Shown here: one piece after another, positions 17,972 through 26,866 of the stretch | Position numbering within the stretch: position 1 is the first letter of the stretch | Layout of the letters: the number at the start of each line of letters is the position of its first letter | Assembly: GCA_029939995.1 (NCBI GenBank) | Contig: JAOZRW010000001.1 | Location: 97,800 to 153,942, forward strand | From: Acidimicrobiia bacterium | GTDB lineage: Bacteria > Actinomycetota > Acidimicrobiia > Spongiisociales > UBA5794 | DNA length: 56,143 bases | Direction: 5' to 3' | Program-made: the position numbers and the translations under genes | The notes under the pieces: generated by a model | Database searches by the model: none | The model's input: the letters and a program-made list of their open reading frames with translations, nothing else | What the model was told of the DNA's origin: nothing

Positions 17972-19651
17972 TCAGCCGTCGGAGCTCTTCCGCTCCTCGA
18001 CCCACGCTCTCGCGTCTCGATAGGCCTGATCGAGCGTCTTCCCCACCCACTCGCCCGACATGTAGATGTTCTGCTCACCGACGACGCTCGTAACCCGCGT
18101 CACGGCGAGTTGCTCGTGGACCCGCTCACTCCCCGACACGAGCACGAGCTTCGAATCCGCCCGACGGAGCGCCTCGGCGTACCGGAAGAGGACATCCATG
18201 AACGTCGTTCCGAGATCGCTGCGGCCGCGCAGGCGGAGGATCACTACCGAGTTGTGCGTCGCGTCCGTGACGTTCGGGATCTCCTCTTCGAACACCGGTG
18301 CGGATGCGAAGAACAGGCTCCCGTACGGCTGGAGGACGACGACCTCATCGGATCCGATCTCGTCGGGTGCATCGATCTCGCGCGTGTTCCCTGCATCATC
18401 GAAGACACGCCGCTTGATGACGATCTGGTTCGATTGCTTGATGATGTAGAGGATCATCGAGATCCCGATGCCGACGAGCACGGCGTACTGAAGAGCGATC
18501 AGCATCGTCAGGACGAACGTGACGCTCATCACGGCCGCCTGCACCTTGCCGGTCTTCCACACGGATACGATGTCGTTCGGCTTCACGGTCCGGTACCCGA
18601 CGATCATCAGCAGTCCGGCGAGCGCCGGCATGGCGATATAGCCCACGACCGAGCCGAGAGCCAGGATCACAACGGCCATGACAGCGCCGGCGATCAGCAG
18701 CGCCATGCGGCTCTTGGCTCCCGCGTTCTTGACGAGCGATGACGCCGACATCGAACCGCCGACGGGCATCCCCTGGAAGAGCCCCGCCACGACGTTCGCC
18801 CCTCCCTGCCCGATGAAGTCCTTCGACGCCTCCGGGTACGTTCCGTCGGCGTTCGGGAAGTTGGCCGAGATCCCCGCCCCCTGGACCAGACCGATGAACG
18901 CCAGCGAGAACGCCGGGATGATGAGCGTCGGAATCGATGCGAAGTCCGGCATCGTGATGAACGGAAGCGCCCGCGGCACGTCGGCGATGTTGTCGAGGAT
19001 CGCGATGTCGGGTCCGAGGGCGAACGCGATGCCCGACCCGACGACGATGGCGGCGACCATTCCGAGCGGTCCAAGCTTGGTCCGCTCGAAAACGACGATG
19101 AGCAGGATCGTGACCACGCCGACGGCGATCGTCGGCCAGTGGGCCTGCCCGAGATGGAAGAGCGTGTTGAACGCGCGAGCAACCCGGTTGGCTCCGCTCG
19201 ACTCGTAGCCCGTGAAGTTGTCCAACTGGCCGAGAACGATGTTGATGCCCACGGCGTTGATGAATCCCACCATGACGGCGTTCGACACGAAACGAAGGAT
19301 CGATCCCATCTTCAGCAGGCCGGCGATGAGCATCACGGCGCCGGTCATGATCGACAGCATGAACAGCGCCTTCTCCGAGCCTTCCCCGTGGACGGCACCG
19401 ACGTCGGCGACGACGATCGCCATCGCTCCGGTCGCTTGAACCGCCATGAACGACGAGCTCGTCAGAAGACCGCCGGTGAACGTGCCGTACATGTAGGCGT
19501 ACAGGCCGAAGATCGGATTCACGCCCGCCAGGAGCCCGCCGGCGAGGCCGTCCGGAACGCTCTCGACACCGAGCACGACACCGGCCACGGCATCGTCCTT
19601 CAGCGTCTCCTTGTGAAACAGCTGCCGAATATCGAACATCGAAGGCCCCAT
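17972..19651 (-). CDS. SulP/SLC26-type anion transporter with STAS domain
   Basis: A 559-residue inner-membrane transporter. Residues about 15-415 carry the hydrophobic SulP core (GVESVPDGLAGGLLAGVNPIFGLYAYMYGTFTGGLLTSS near the N-terminus, NFPNADGTYPEASKDFIGQGGANVVAGLFQGMPVGGSMSAS in the middle, the conserved GQGxAN and GGS segment). Residues about 440-550 are a cytoplasmic STAS domain (VVILRLRGRSDLGTTF). Anion cannot be assigned; sulfate, bicarbonate and dicarboxylates are all known in the family. TATGCT lies about 21 bases before the start. It is a different subtype from the broken SulP gene at 26331. Confidence 0.92.
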   Translation of the reverse strand: MGPSMFDIRQLFHKETLKDDAVAGVVLGVESVPDGLAGGLLAGVNPIFGLYAYMYGTFTGGLLTSSSFMAVQATGAMAIVVADVGAVHGEGSEKALFMLSIMTGAVMLIAGLLKMGSILRFVSNAVMVGFINAVGINIVLGQLDNFTGYESSGANRVARAFNTLFHLGQAHWPTIAVGVVTILLIVVFERTKLGPLGMVAAIVVGSGIAFALGPDIAILDNIADVPRALPFITMPDFASIPTLIIPAFSLAFIGLVQGAGISANFPNADGTYPEASKDFIGQGGANVVAGLFQGMPVGGSMSASSLVKNAGAKSRMALLIAGAVMAVVILALGSVVGYIAMPALAGLLMIVGYRTVKPNDIVSVWKTGKVQAAVMSVTFVLTMLIALQYAVLVGIGISMILYIIKQSNQIVIKRRVFDDAGNTREIDAPDEIGSDEVVVLQPYGSLFFASAPVFEEEIPNVTDATHNSVVILRLRGRSDLGTTFMDVLFRYAEALRRADSKLVLVSGSERVHEQLAVTRVTSVVGEQNIYMSGEWVGKTLDQAYRDARAWVEERKSSDG

Positions 19652-19672
19652 TTCGGCGCTCGGCTGGAGCGG

Positions 19673-19678
19673 AGCATA
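19673..19678 (-). promoter_or_regulatory. Probable -10 box of the SulP gene
   Basis: TATGCT on the minus strand, 21 bases before the ATG at 19651. Confidence 0.45.
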
Positions 19679-19732
19679 CCCGGGGACCCGTCAAGCAAGC
19701 CGAAGCGTCGGAGGCGTCTTCACCTCCGTGCG

Positions 19733-20947
19733 TCAGCCGCGAGAGATGGCGTCCCAGTACAGCTCGATCGGATGGGTGACCACGATCCCGTCGTCGAGGT
19801 AGGTGCGTAGCTGCATCTCACACCCGGGATTGGCGGACGCAACGATGTCGATGCCGGTCGCCTCGATCTGGACGGCCTTCTTCATGCCGAGGAACTCCGA
19901 CATCTCGGGGTGGTCCAGTTGGTAGGCGCCGGCCGCACCACAGCACATCCCGGCGGGGTCGGTCTCGATCGGTTCGAATCCCGCCGCACGAAGGATCTCC
20001 CTCGGCTCTTCAACGATCCGTTGCGCGTGGCGGAGGTGACACGGGTCCTGGATCGCGATCGGGGTCTCCCCCGCGAGGCGCGGCAACAGCCCTGCGGCGA
20101 TCAGCGAAGCGACGAACTCGTTGGCGTCGACCACCCGCGACGCCAGATCTGCGCCTCCCTCGGTCCAGTGCCCGTACCCCTTCATGTGGGCACTGCATCC
20201 GGCCGAGTCGACGACGATGAGGTCGTAACCCTCGAACGCTTCGACGTTCTGCGCCGCCATCCGGGCCGCGTCGTACGCCGCCCCTTCGTGAGCCGCGAGG
20301 GCGCCGCAGCAGGTCTGGTGTCGCGGGGAGACGACGCGATAGCCGGCGGTGCGGAGCACCTGGATAACGGCCGTGTGGACGTCCGAGTACCACTGGTCCA
20401 TCACGCATCCGGCGAGGAACCCGACGGTGCCGATCGGCTCACCGTCCGGGAGCCACTCGTGACCGGCGGTCGTCGGGACCGGCAGCGGGATCGTGCGGAG
20501 CGCCGCCGTCTTGCCCGCCGCTCCGGGGAGGGCGGCCGCCAGGTGCATCCGCTGGACCGCACCGACGACCCACGAGAGGAGCACGACCGCCGATCGCGAT
20601 GCGATCGCCCGGCCGAACACGGTACGCGTCGCGATCGTCCGCCAGTCGGGAAGTTGGGCGGCCACCTCGGCGCGAGCACCCTCCATGAGGCGGCCGAACT
20701 GAACGAGCGAGGGACAGGCGACCTCGCAGGCCCGGCACTGGAGACAGAGACCCATCACGTCGGCGAACCGGTCGTCCACCTCCACGAGGCGACGATCGAC
20801 GGCGCGCATCGCGGCGATACGACCCCGCGGTGAGGCCGATTCGTCGCCGGTCGCCCGGTACGTGGGACAGACGGGGAGACAGAGACCGCAGTCGATACAG
20901 GCGTTCAGTTCCGCGGTCGACGGAGCGAAGTCGGTGACCCAGCCCAT
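19733..20947 (-). CDS. glcF: Glycolate oxidase iron-sulfur subunit GlcF
   Basis: Electron-transfer subunit of membrane-associated glycolate (or other 2-hydroxyacid) dehydrogenase. The 404-residue protein has two [4Fe-4S] motifs, CIDCGLCLPVCP (Cys17, 20, 23, 27) and CLQCRACEVACP (about 68-79), and two C-terminal cysteine-rich CCG domains (HQTCCGALAAHEGA and GMCCGAAGAYQLDHPEMS). The ATG overlaps the glcE stop as TGATG; an upstream in-frame extension to 21304 is inside glcE. Last gene of glcDEF. Confidence 0.94.
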   Translation of the reverse strand: MGWVTDFAPSTAELNACIDCGLCLPVCPTYRATGDESASPRGRIAAMRAVDRRLVEVDDRFADVMGLCLQCRACEVACPSLVQFGRLMEGARAEVAAQLPDWRTIATRTVFGRAIASRSAVVLLSWVVGAVQRMHLAAALPGAAGKTAALRTIPLPVPTTAGHEWLPDGEPIGTVGFLAGCVMDQWYSDVHTAVIQVLRTAGYRVVSPRHQTCCGALAAHEGAAYDAARMAAQNVEAFEGYDLIVVDSAGCSAHMKGYGHWTEGGADLASRVVDANEFVASLIAAGLLPRLAGETPIAIQDPCHLRHAQRIVEEPREILRAAGFEPIETDPAGMCCGAAGAYQLDHPEMSEFLGMKKAVQIEATGIDIVASANPGCEMQLRTYLDDGIVVTHPIELYWDAISRG

Positions 20948-22071
20948 CACAGACCCCCGGGGAGGATGCCCGGATTGCAGATGCCCGACGGATCGAACGA
21001 ATCCTTGATGCGCCGCTGGATCTCGATCGAGGACGGCGGCTTCCCCCATGGATCCACCCCGTCTCCGATGAAGTCCGCGCCCTCGAGCACGACCACGGAC
21101 CCGGTGCGGGACACAGCCCACGAGCGCAGATCGCCGAAGAGCGAATCCTCGAGCTCTTCGAAGCCGACGGTGACCACCCCCACGCCGTGCTCGGCCACCC
21201 ATCGCACCGGGTCCAATTCGCGAACCAGCGAAACGGTCTCGGGGACGGCAGCCGGGGGGACGCGTACGGAGAGCCGGATGGGATGGTCGATCGGTTCGGG
21301 CCATGCGAGCCCCGGGACGCCGTCCGCTGCGAGCCCGGCCGTCTGGGCTGCGAGCTGCTCCTCGGTTCCCGCGAGGTAGCAGAACGATCCCTCCGACGTT
21401 TCGAGCACCGCGATCGGCCGATACACCTCGGAAAGGGCCGCCGGGGCGTCGGCCACGGCGACGGTTGCCGACGCGAGCGGCCGTGAGAGGAGTCTCAACG
21501 CGACGACGCCGATCATGCCGAGGCTTCCGAGGGAGCCGACGGCGAGTCGCGGCACGCCGTACCCGGTCGACGACTTCACGACGAGGCTGCCGCCGGTGAC
21601 GACCGAGCCGTACCCGGTCGCCATCGTGACCTGCAGGACCCGGTCCCGGGTCGGCCCGTGTCTCAACCTGCGGTAGCCGGACATCCCCGCGGAGAGGATC
21701 CCGCCGACGGTCGCGCCGGGCGCCGTCTCGGGGAGCACGGCCGTTTGCCGGTGCTCGGCGAGGGTCGCCTCCAGCTCGTCGACGGTCAGGCCGGCGCCGA
21801 CGACGGCGGTCAGGTCTCCCGGGGACCAGTCGATGATCGACGAGAGCCGGCTCGTGGTGATGACGAGGTCGGCCGTCACCGGGTTCCCGATCCCGCTGTG
21901 GGTGCCGCCTCCCCGGAACCGCACCGTGAGACCTTCTGCGGCGGCGACGTCGAGCAGCCCGGCCGCCTCCTCCATCGACGCGGGAGCGACTACGAACCGG
22001 CCTTCGTCGTCGCCCGACTCGTCGCGGAGCCGTTCGAAGAGGCGAAGGGTCGCGGTGCGCAGCGTCGTCAT
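20947..22071 (-). CDS. glcE: Glycolate oxidase FAD-binding subunit GlcE
   Basis: Second flavin subunit of the GlcDEF complex. The 374-residue protein has the PCMH-type FAD-binding fold in short form: VRFRGGGTHSGIGNP near residue 51, GAGLTVDELEATLAEH, PGATVGGILSAGMSGYRRLRHGPTRDRVLQVTMATG, and KSSTGYGVPRLAVGSLGSLGMIG. The C-terminal lobe is shortened as is usual for GlcE compared with GlcD, ending DPSGICNPGILPGG. Coupled to glcD (ATGA) and glcF (TGATG). Confidence 0.93.
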   Translation of the reverse strand: MTTLRTATLRLFERLRDESGDDEGRFVVAPASMEEAAGLLDVAAAEGLTVRFRGGGTHSGIGNPVTADLVITTSRLSSIIDWSPGDLTAVVGAGLTVDELEATLAEHRQTAVLPETAPGATVGGILSAGMSGYRRLRHGPTRDRVLQVTMATGYGSVVTGGSLVVKSSTGYGVPRLAVGSLGSLGMIGVVALRLLSRPLASATVAVADAPAALSEVYRPIAVLETSEGSFCYLAGTEEQLAAQTAGLAADGVPGLAWPEPIDHPIRLSVRVPPAAVPETVSLVRELDPVRWVAEHGVGVVTVGFEELEDSLFGDLRSWAVSRTGSVVVLEGADFIGDGVDPWGKPPSSIEIQRRIKDSFDPSGICNPGILPGGL

Positions 22072-23465
22072 CGACCGGGCCTCTCGCTCAGCCGTGCCCC
22101 GTCCGGGAGGACCTTTCCCGGGTTGAGCGACGCTTCGGGGTCGAAGGCGTCGCGGATGCGTGCCTGGGCGTCGAGGTCCTGCGGTGTGAAGACGAGATGC
22201 ATCAGGTCGCGTTTCTCGAGGCCGATCCCGTGCTCGCCGCTGAGGGTTCCCCCGGCTGCGACGGCCGCCAGCACCATGTCGTGGGATGCGCCGATGACCC
22301 GCTCGGTCATCCCCGGTTCGCTCGCGTCGAACGACACGAGCGGGTGGAAGTTGCCGTCCCCGGCGTGGAAGACGTTCATGAGGCGAAGGCCGTCTCGTTC
22401 GGCGATCGCGTAGATCTCGTCGAGAACCTCGACGAATCGCGTCCGAGGTACGACCGTGTCGCTGAGGTAGTAGTCGGGAGCGGATTGTGCGATCGATCCG
22501 AACGCGTTCTTCCGGCCTTTCCAGAGCAGCGCCCGTTCCTCGTCGGTCGCGGCGGTGCGGATCTCTCTCGCTCCGTTCCGATCGGCGATCTCCCGGATCT
22601 CCCCGGCTTCGACCGCCGTCCCCTCGGCGGTGCCCACGACTTCGGCGATGAGCACGGCGGCCGCGTCCGTGGGAAGACCGACGTGGGCGAAGTTCTCGAC
22701 GGACTCGATCATCGGCTGATCCATCATCTCGAGCGCGGCGGGGACCAGTCCGGCGGCGATGACGTCCGACACCGTTTGCGCCGCCGTGTGGATGTCGTCG
22801 AAGACGATCAGCATCGTGGCGATCTCCGGCGGGCGCTGGATGAGTCGCACGAGGACGCGGGTGACGATGCCGAGCGTCCCTTCGGACCCGACGATGAGAC
22901 CGCGCAGGTCGTAGCCCGGTTCGTCCGGCGCCTCACCGCCCAGGATGACGATCCGTCCGTCGGCCGTCACCATCTCGACGCCGAGGATGTGTGCGACGGT
23001 GGTCCCCTCGGCGAGGCAGTGGGGTCCGCCGGCGTTCGTTGCGACGTTCCCTCCGATCGTGGACGACTGTTGGGAGGCGGGGTCGGGAGCGAACTCGAGA
23101 CCGCGGTCGGCGAGAGCCTCGGAGAGATCGAGGTTGACCAGTCCGGGTCCGACCCAGGCGGTTCGACCGATCTCGTCGACTTCGTGGATCTCGTTCATAC
23201 GGGTCAGCACCAGGAGCAACGATCCGGGAGGAGGGACGGCCCCGCCGGCGAGGCCGGTCCCGGCTCCCCGCGCCACGATCGGCATCCCCGCGGCGACGCC
23301 GATCCGGACGGCGGCCGCTACCTCTTCGGTGGATCCGGGGAGCACGACGATCGCGGGATCCCCCGAGGCGACTCCCGAGTCCTTGGCGTAGATCAGGCGA
23401 TCGACCGGGTGCGTGTGCACCAGAGACGCACCGAGGAGATCGATGAGTTCGGCAGCCGGATCCAT
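22068..23465 (-). CDS. glcD: Glycolate oxidase subunit GlcD (FAD-linked)
   Basis: Catalytic FAD subunit oxidising glycolate or D-lactate to the 2-oxoacid. The 465-residue protein has the PCMH FAD-binding domain (IVARGAGTGLAGGAVP near residue 65, FAPDPASQQSSTIGGNVATNAGG, GLIVGSEGTLGIVT) and the FAD-oxidase C domain ending in NVFHAGDGNFHP and GEHGIGLEKR, both diagnostic. The ATG at 23465 follows TACGAT by 6 bases, so the gene is probably leaderless; a GTG 6 bases further up is possible. Head of glcDEF and divergent from lutA across 49 bp. Confidence 0.94.
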   Translation of the reverse strand: MDPAAELIDLLGASLVHTHPVDRLIYAKDSGVASGDPAIVVLPGSTEEVAAAVRIGVAAGMPIVARGAGTGLAGGAVPPPGSLLLVLTRMNEIHEVDEIGRTAWVGPGLVNLDLSEALADRGLEFAPDPASQQSSTIGGNVATNAGGPHCLAEGTTVAHILGVEMVTADGRIVILGGEAPDEPGYDLRGLIVGSEGTLGIVTRVLVRLIQRPPEIATMLIVFDDIHTAAQTVSDVIAAGLVPAALEMMDQPMIESVENFAHVGLPTDAAAVLIAEVVGTAEGTAVEAGEIREIADRNGAREIRTAATDEERALLWKGRKNAFGSIAQSAPDYYLSDTVVPRTRFVEVLDEIYAIAERDGLRLMNVFHAGDGNFHPLVSFDASEPGMTERVIGASHDMVLAAVAAGGTLSGEHGIGLEKRDLMHLVFTPQDLDAQARIRDAFDPEASLNPGKVLPDGARLSERPGR

Positions 23466-23471
23466 CGTCAC

Positions 23472-23477
23472 ATCGTA
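23472..23477 (-). promoter_or_regulatory. -10 box of leaderless glcD
   Basis: TACGAT on the minus strand, 6 bases before the glcD ATG. The lutA -10 starts 24 bases away on the other strand. Confidence 0.55.
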
Positions 23478-23500
23478 CCGGCCGCGCTCGCCGCCACGCC

Positions 23501-23506
23501 TATCGT
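23501..23506 (+). promoter_or_regulatory. -10 box of leaderless lutA
   Basis: TATCGT, 8 bases before the lutA GTG at 23515. No ribosome site fits the gap. Confidence 0.5.
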
Positions 23507-23514
23507 GGGGCGAC

Positions 23515-24270
23515 GTGAACACCTCGGAACCCGACCGGCCCGCATCGGCGCAACTGTTCGCAACGTGCATCGTCGACTCCTTCTACCCCGGGGTCGGACG
23601 GGCCGTCGTCCGTGTGCTGGAGGATCAGGGAGTCGCCGTCGAGTTCCCGGCAGATCAGACGTGCTGCGGCCAACCCGCCTACAACGCAGGTCACCGGGAC
23701 GAAGCGAGGGCGATGGCGGCTCATACCGTCGCCGTGCTCGACGCCACGGATGGCCCGATCGTCGTTCCTTCAGGCTCCTGCGCCGCGATGATCGTCGACC
23801 ACTACGAGGATCTGCTCTCCGACGACGCCGACCTGGCCGCGGCCGCCCGGCGCGTCGCCGGCCGGGTGCGCGAGTTCACCCAGTTCGTCGTCGACGACCT
23901 CGGTCTCGACGGCATCGAGGCGGACGCTTCCGGCCCGGTCACGTTCCATCCGTCCTGTCACGGCCTGCGCCACCTCGGCCTTCGCGGCTACGGGGAGCGG
24001 GTCCTCGATCACGTCGGCGTAGAACGACGACCGCTCGAGGCCGCGGAAGAGTGCTGCGGGTTCGGAGGGCTCTTCGCCGTCGAGATGCCCGAAGTCTCGG
24101 GTGCGCTGATGGACACGAAGATCGATCACGTCGAGGCGACCGGGGCGGAGACGCTCGTCGGCTACGACATGTCCTGTCTGATGCATCTCGCCGGCGGCAT
24201 GCGCCGCCGCGGGACCGAAGTGAAGGTGCGGCACATCGCCGAGATCCTCGCCGGCGAGGGCGAAGCGTGA
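23515..24270 (+). CDS. lutA: Lactate utilisation protein LutA (Fe-S oxidoreductase)
   Basis: LutABC oxidises L-lactate to pyruvate. The 251-residue protein begins QLFATCIVDSFYPGVG, typical of LutA/YkgE, and has the two cysteine-rich CCG domains with TCCGQPAYNAGH near residue 48 and ECCGFGGLFAVEMPEVS near residue 182. The GTG start is set by the upstream TATCGT box and by the divergent glcD promoter; the open frame upstream runs through that promoter. Its stop overlaps the lutB start (GTGA). Confidence 0.93.
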   Translation: MNTSEPDRPASAQLFATCIVDSFYPGVGRAVVRVLEDQGVAVEFPADQTCCGQPAYNAGHRDEARAMAAHTVAVLDATDGPIVVPSGSCAAMIVDHYEDLLSDDADLAAAARRVAGRVREFTQFVVDDLGLDGIEADASGPVTFHPSCHGLRHLGLRGYGERVLDHVGVERRPLEAAEECCGFGGLFAVEMPEVSGALMDTKIDHVEATGAETLVGYDMSCLMHLAGGMRRRGTEVKVRHIAEILAGEGEA

Positions 24271-25661
24271 CGGCGCCCACGTTCGCGCAGCGCGGAGCCG
24301 AGGCGGTCGGTTCGGAAGCCGCCGCGGCCGTCGGCGACGGCGCCCGCCACCTGATCGAGAAACGCGCCGCCGCCGTCGACGCCTACCCGGCGATGGACGC
24401 CATGCGGGATCGGGCACGGGACATCCGGCTCCATACGCTCGCTCACCTGGACGACTATCTCTTCGAGTTCGCCGAGGCCGTCGAAGCCCTCGGCGGCCAC
24501 GTCTTCTTCGCCGCGGACGCCGGTGAAGCGACGGCGCACGTTGCCGGCATCGCCCGGGCGGCGGGAGTTCGGACGATCGTCAAGTCCAAGTCGATGGTGA
24601 CGGAGGAGATCGAACTCAACGCCGCGCTCGAAGCCGACGGCCGGAGAGTCGTCGAGACCGACCTCGGCGAGTTCATCGTGCAGCTCTCCGGCGACCGCCC
24701 TTCCCACATCGTGGCCCCCGTCCTTCACTGGACCAAGGAGCAGGTGGGACGCTTGTTCGCCGACGAGCTGGGCGTCGCCTACACCGACGAGCCGACGGAG
24801 TTGAACCAGATCGCCCGGACGCATCTGCGCCGCATCTTCCTCGAAGCGGACATGGGTATCTCCGGGGTGAACTTCGCCGCCGCGTCGACCGGGACGATCG
24901 CCGTCGTCACCAACGAGGGCAACGGGAGGTTGACGACGACCGCTCCCCGGGTCCACGTCGCCGTGATGGGGATGGAGCGGGTCGTGCCGACCCTCGAGGA
25001 TCTCGGAGTGATGCTCGAAGTGCTCGGCCGCTCGGCCACGGGACAGGCCCTGACGACGTATACGAACCTGATCACCGGGCCGCGACGACCGGGCGATGCG
25101 GACGGACCGGACGAACTCCACGTCGTCGTCGTCGACAACGGCCGATCGACCGTCCTCGGCGACGACGTGTCCGAGGTCCTGGCGTGCATCCGATGCGGCG
25201 CCTGTCTCAACATCTGCCCGGTGTATCGCAGCGTCGGCGGCCATGCCTACGGGGATGTCTATCCGGGCCCGGTCGGCTCGGTCCTCTCCCCGATCCTGTT
25301 CGGGTTCGAGGGCCGGGAGGAGTTGCCGTACGCCTGCACCCTCTGCGGCGCCTGCCTCGAAGTGTGCCCGGCCCGCATCGACCTCCCTCGCATGCTGGTG
25401 AACCTGCGGGAGCGTGTCGCCGCCGAAGGGTCGGCGTTCTCCTGGCTCGACCGACCGCTCGATGCTTACGAGTTCGCGGCCACGCATCCGACCGTGTGGA
25501 ACGCTTCGCTCGACGGGGCGTCGGTCGCCGGTAGGGCGAGCCGGAGCGGCTGGTTCAAGCGGCTCCCGTGGCGAGGCAAGGCCTGGACCGGGGAACGGGA
25601 CCTCCCCGCCCCCGCCGCCACCTCGTTCCGTCGCTGGTGGAGGAAACACCGTGGATCGTGA
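24267..25661 (+). CDS. lutB: Lactate utilisation protein LutB (Fe-S)
   Basis: Central electron-transfer subunit of the LutABC L-lactate dehydrogenase. The GTG start overlaps the lutA stop, giving 464 residues. The N-terminal LUD domain has VKSKSMVTEEIELN near residue 110 and NFAAASTGTIAVVTNEGNGR near residue 200; two 4Fe-4S motifs follow, CIRCGACLNICPVY near 307 and CTLCGACLEVCPARIDLP near 357. The basic C-terminal tail ends RRWWRKHRGS. The frame is open far upstream (to 22197) but that part is antisense to glcD and is not coding. Confidence 0.94.
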   Translation: MTAPTFAQRGAEAVGSEAAAAVGDGARHLIEKRAAAVDAYPAMDAMRDRARDIRLHTLAHLDDYLFEFAEAVEALGGHVFFAADAGEATAHVAGIARAAGVRTIVKSKSMVTEEIELNAALEADGRRVVETDLGEFIVQLSGDRPSHIVAPVLHWTKEQVGRLFADELGVAYTDEPTELNQIARTHLRRIFLEADMGISGVNFAAASTGTIAVVTNEGNGRLTTTAPRVHVAVMGMERVVPTLEDLGVMLEVLGRSATGQALTTYTNLITGPRRPGDADGPDELHVVVVDNGRSTVLGDDVSEVLACIRCGACLNICPVYRSVGGHAYGDVYPGPVGSVLSPILFGFEGREELPYACTLCGACLEVCPARIDLPRMLVNLRERVAAEGSAFSWLDRPLDAYEFAATHPTVWNASLDGASVAGRASRSGWFKRLPWRGKAWTGERDLPAPAATSFRRWWRKHRGS

Positions 25662-26334
25662 TGCTTTCCTCGCCCGGGTCCGTGCCGGCATCGATCGTTC
25701 GACCCTGCCACCTGCGCCGGAAGCCGACCCGGGACCGCTCGTCCCCGATCTTCCCGACGTCGATCTCATCGAGCGCTTCGGCACGGCGATCGCCACCCTC
25801 GATGGAACACTCCACACCGGAGATCCGTATGCGGCCATCGCCGAGATCATCGCCGCTCACGGGCCCGGGCAACTCGTCGCGTGGGACGACGAGCACCTGC
25901 CGCTCGCCGACGCGATCCGGCGATTCACGGCTTCCGGCTGCGTCCGGATCGACGGCATCGTCCCGTCCTCCGCCGGAGAGCGACTCGCACACCAGCGCGG
26001 ATACTTCGACGTCCTGTACGGGTTGACGGGTGCCGAGGCGGGCTTCGCCGAAACGGGATCGATCGTCGTCCGGTCGGGTCCGGGACGGCCTCGCATGGCA
26101 TCCCTCATCCCCCTCGTGCACATCGTCCTGCTTCCGAGGGACCGGATCGTCCGCTCCCCGATGCACTGGCTCACAAGCGAAGAGAGCAACGTCGCCGGCG
26201 CAGCCAACGTCGTCTATGTGACCGGTCCCAGCCGCACCGCAGACATCGAGCAGCGCATCGAACTCGGCGTCCACGGCCCCCGAGAGGTACACGTCGTCCT
26301 GGTCGAACGATCCGAGGTGAGTCGGCACCGATGA
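25651..26334 (+). CDS. lutC: Lactate utilisation protein LutC
   Basis: Third LutABC component, a LUD-domain protein of 227 residues. The GTG start has GGAGG 7 bases upstream and overlaps lutB by 11 bases. The family landmarks are GLTGAEAGFAETGSIVVRSGPGRPRMASLIPLVHIVLLP near residue 130 and the conserved SNVAGAANVVYVTGPSRTADIEQRIELGVHGPREVHVVLVE at the end. Its stop overlaps the start of the broken SulP gene as ATGA. Confidence 0.93.
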   Translation: MDRDAFLARVRAGIDRSTLPPAPEADPGPLVPDLPDVDLIERFGTAIATLDGTLHTGDPYAAIAEIIAAHGPGQLVAWDDEHLPLADAIRRFTASGCVRIDGIVPSSAGERLAHQRGYFDVLYGLTGAEAGFAETGSIVVRSGPGRPRMASLIPLVHIVLLPRDRIVRSPMHWLTSEESNVAGAANVVYVTGPSRTADIEQRIELGVHGPREVHVVLVERSEVSRHR

Positions 26335-26866
26335 ACGGATCGCCGCACAACCGGCCGGTGCGAAAGAACGGCGAATCGAAGATCGGGAGAATGCGGTTCG
26401 CTCTCTTCCAGGGCATCCTGCCGATCGATCCGAAGAGCGTCCCGCTCGACGTCCTGGCCGGTGTCACACTTGCCTCGCCGGCGATCCCGGAAGTCATGGG
26501 ATACACGTCGATCGCCGGGATGCCGGTCGTCACGGGTGTCACCCGAGGAACAGTCTCCTCGCCAAAGCCGCGGGAACGTCGGGGGCGACCGAGACGTATC
26601 CGCTCGATTCGGGCCGGCAGGCGGCTCCCGGGCTCGAGATCTATCGATTCGCCCACGACATGTACTACGCCAACTCCGAGACGCTCTCTACCGAGGTCCT
26701 CGACCCGGTGCAGACTGCCGATCCCGAACTCGCCCGGTTGTGCATCGATCTCACGTCCGTCACCGAGCTCGTCGGGGAGGACGCCTTCTTCCCGACGACG
26801 GGATCGGTCGTTCGTGCCTATCTACGGGCCGAAGGCGCCGGGCCGCGGGATCAGGGCGGTGGATAG
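26331..26866 (+). pseudogene. SulP-type transporter remnant, membrane domain deleted
   Basis: The ATG overlaps the lutC stop (ATGA), so this was once the fourth gene of the lut operon. The first 70 codons read as a normal SulP N-terminus ending LAGVTLASPAIPEVMGYTSIAGMPVVTG. Near 26540 the sequence jumps to another frame that starts HPRNSLLAKA, the segment normally found just before the STAS domain, and continues GLEIYRFAHDMYYANSETL into a STAS domain that itself degenerates after LCIDLTSVTEL. About 350 codons of membrane domain are missing and the junction is out of frame. The stop at 26864-26866 overlaps the convergent cytochrome gene. An intact, different SulP gene is at 17972. Confidence 0.82.

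Noticed and set aside
18396-19694. A 432-codon frame on the minus strand within the SulP gene
   Set aside because: It is another frame of the intact SulP gene, Arg- and His-rich and without motifs.
22197-24266. Long N-terminal extension of lutB
   Set aside because: The extension is antisense to glcD and in another frame of lutA. LutB starts naturally at the GTG overlapping the lutA stop.
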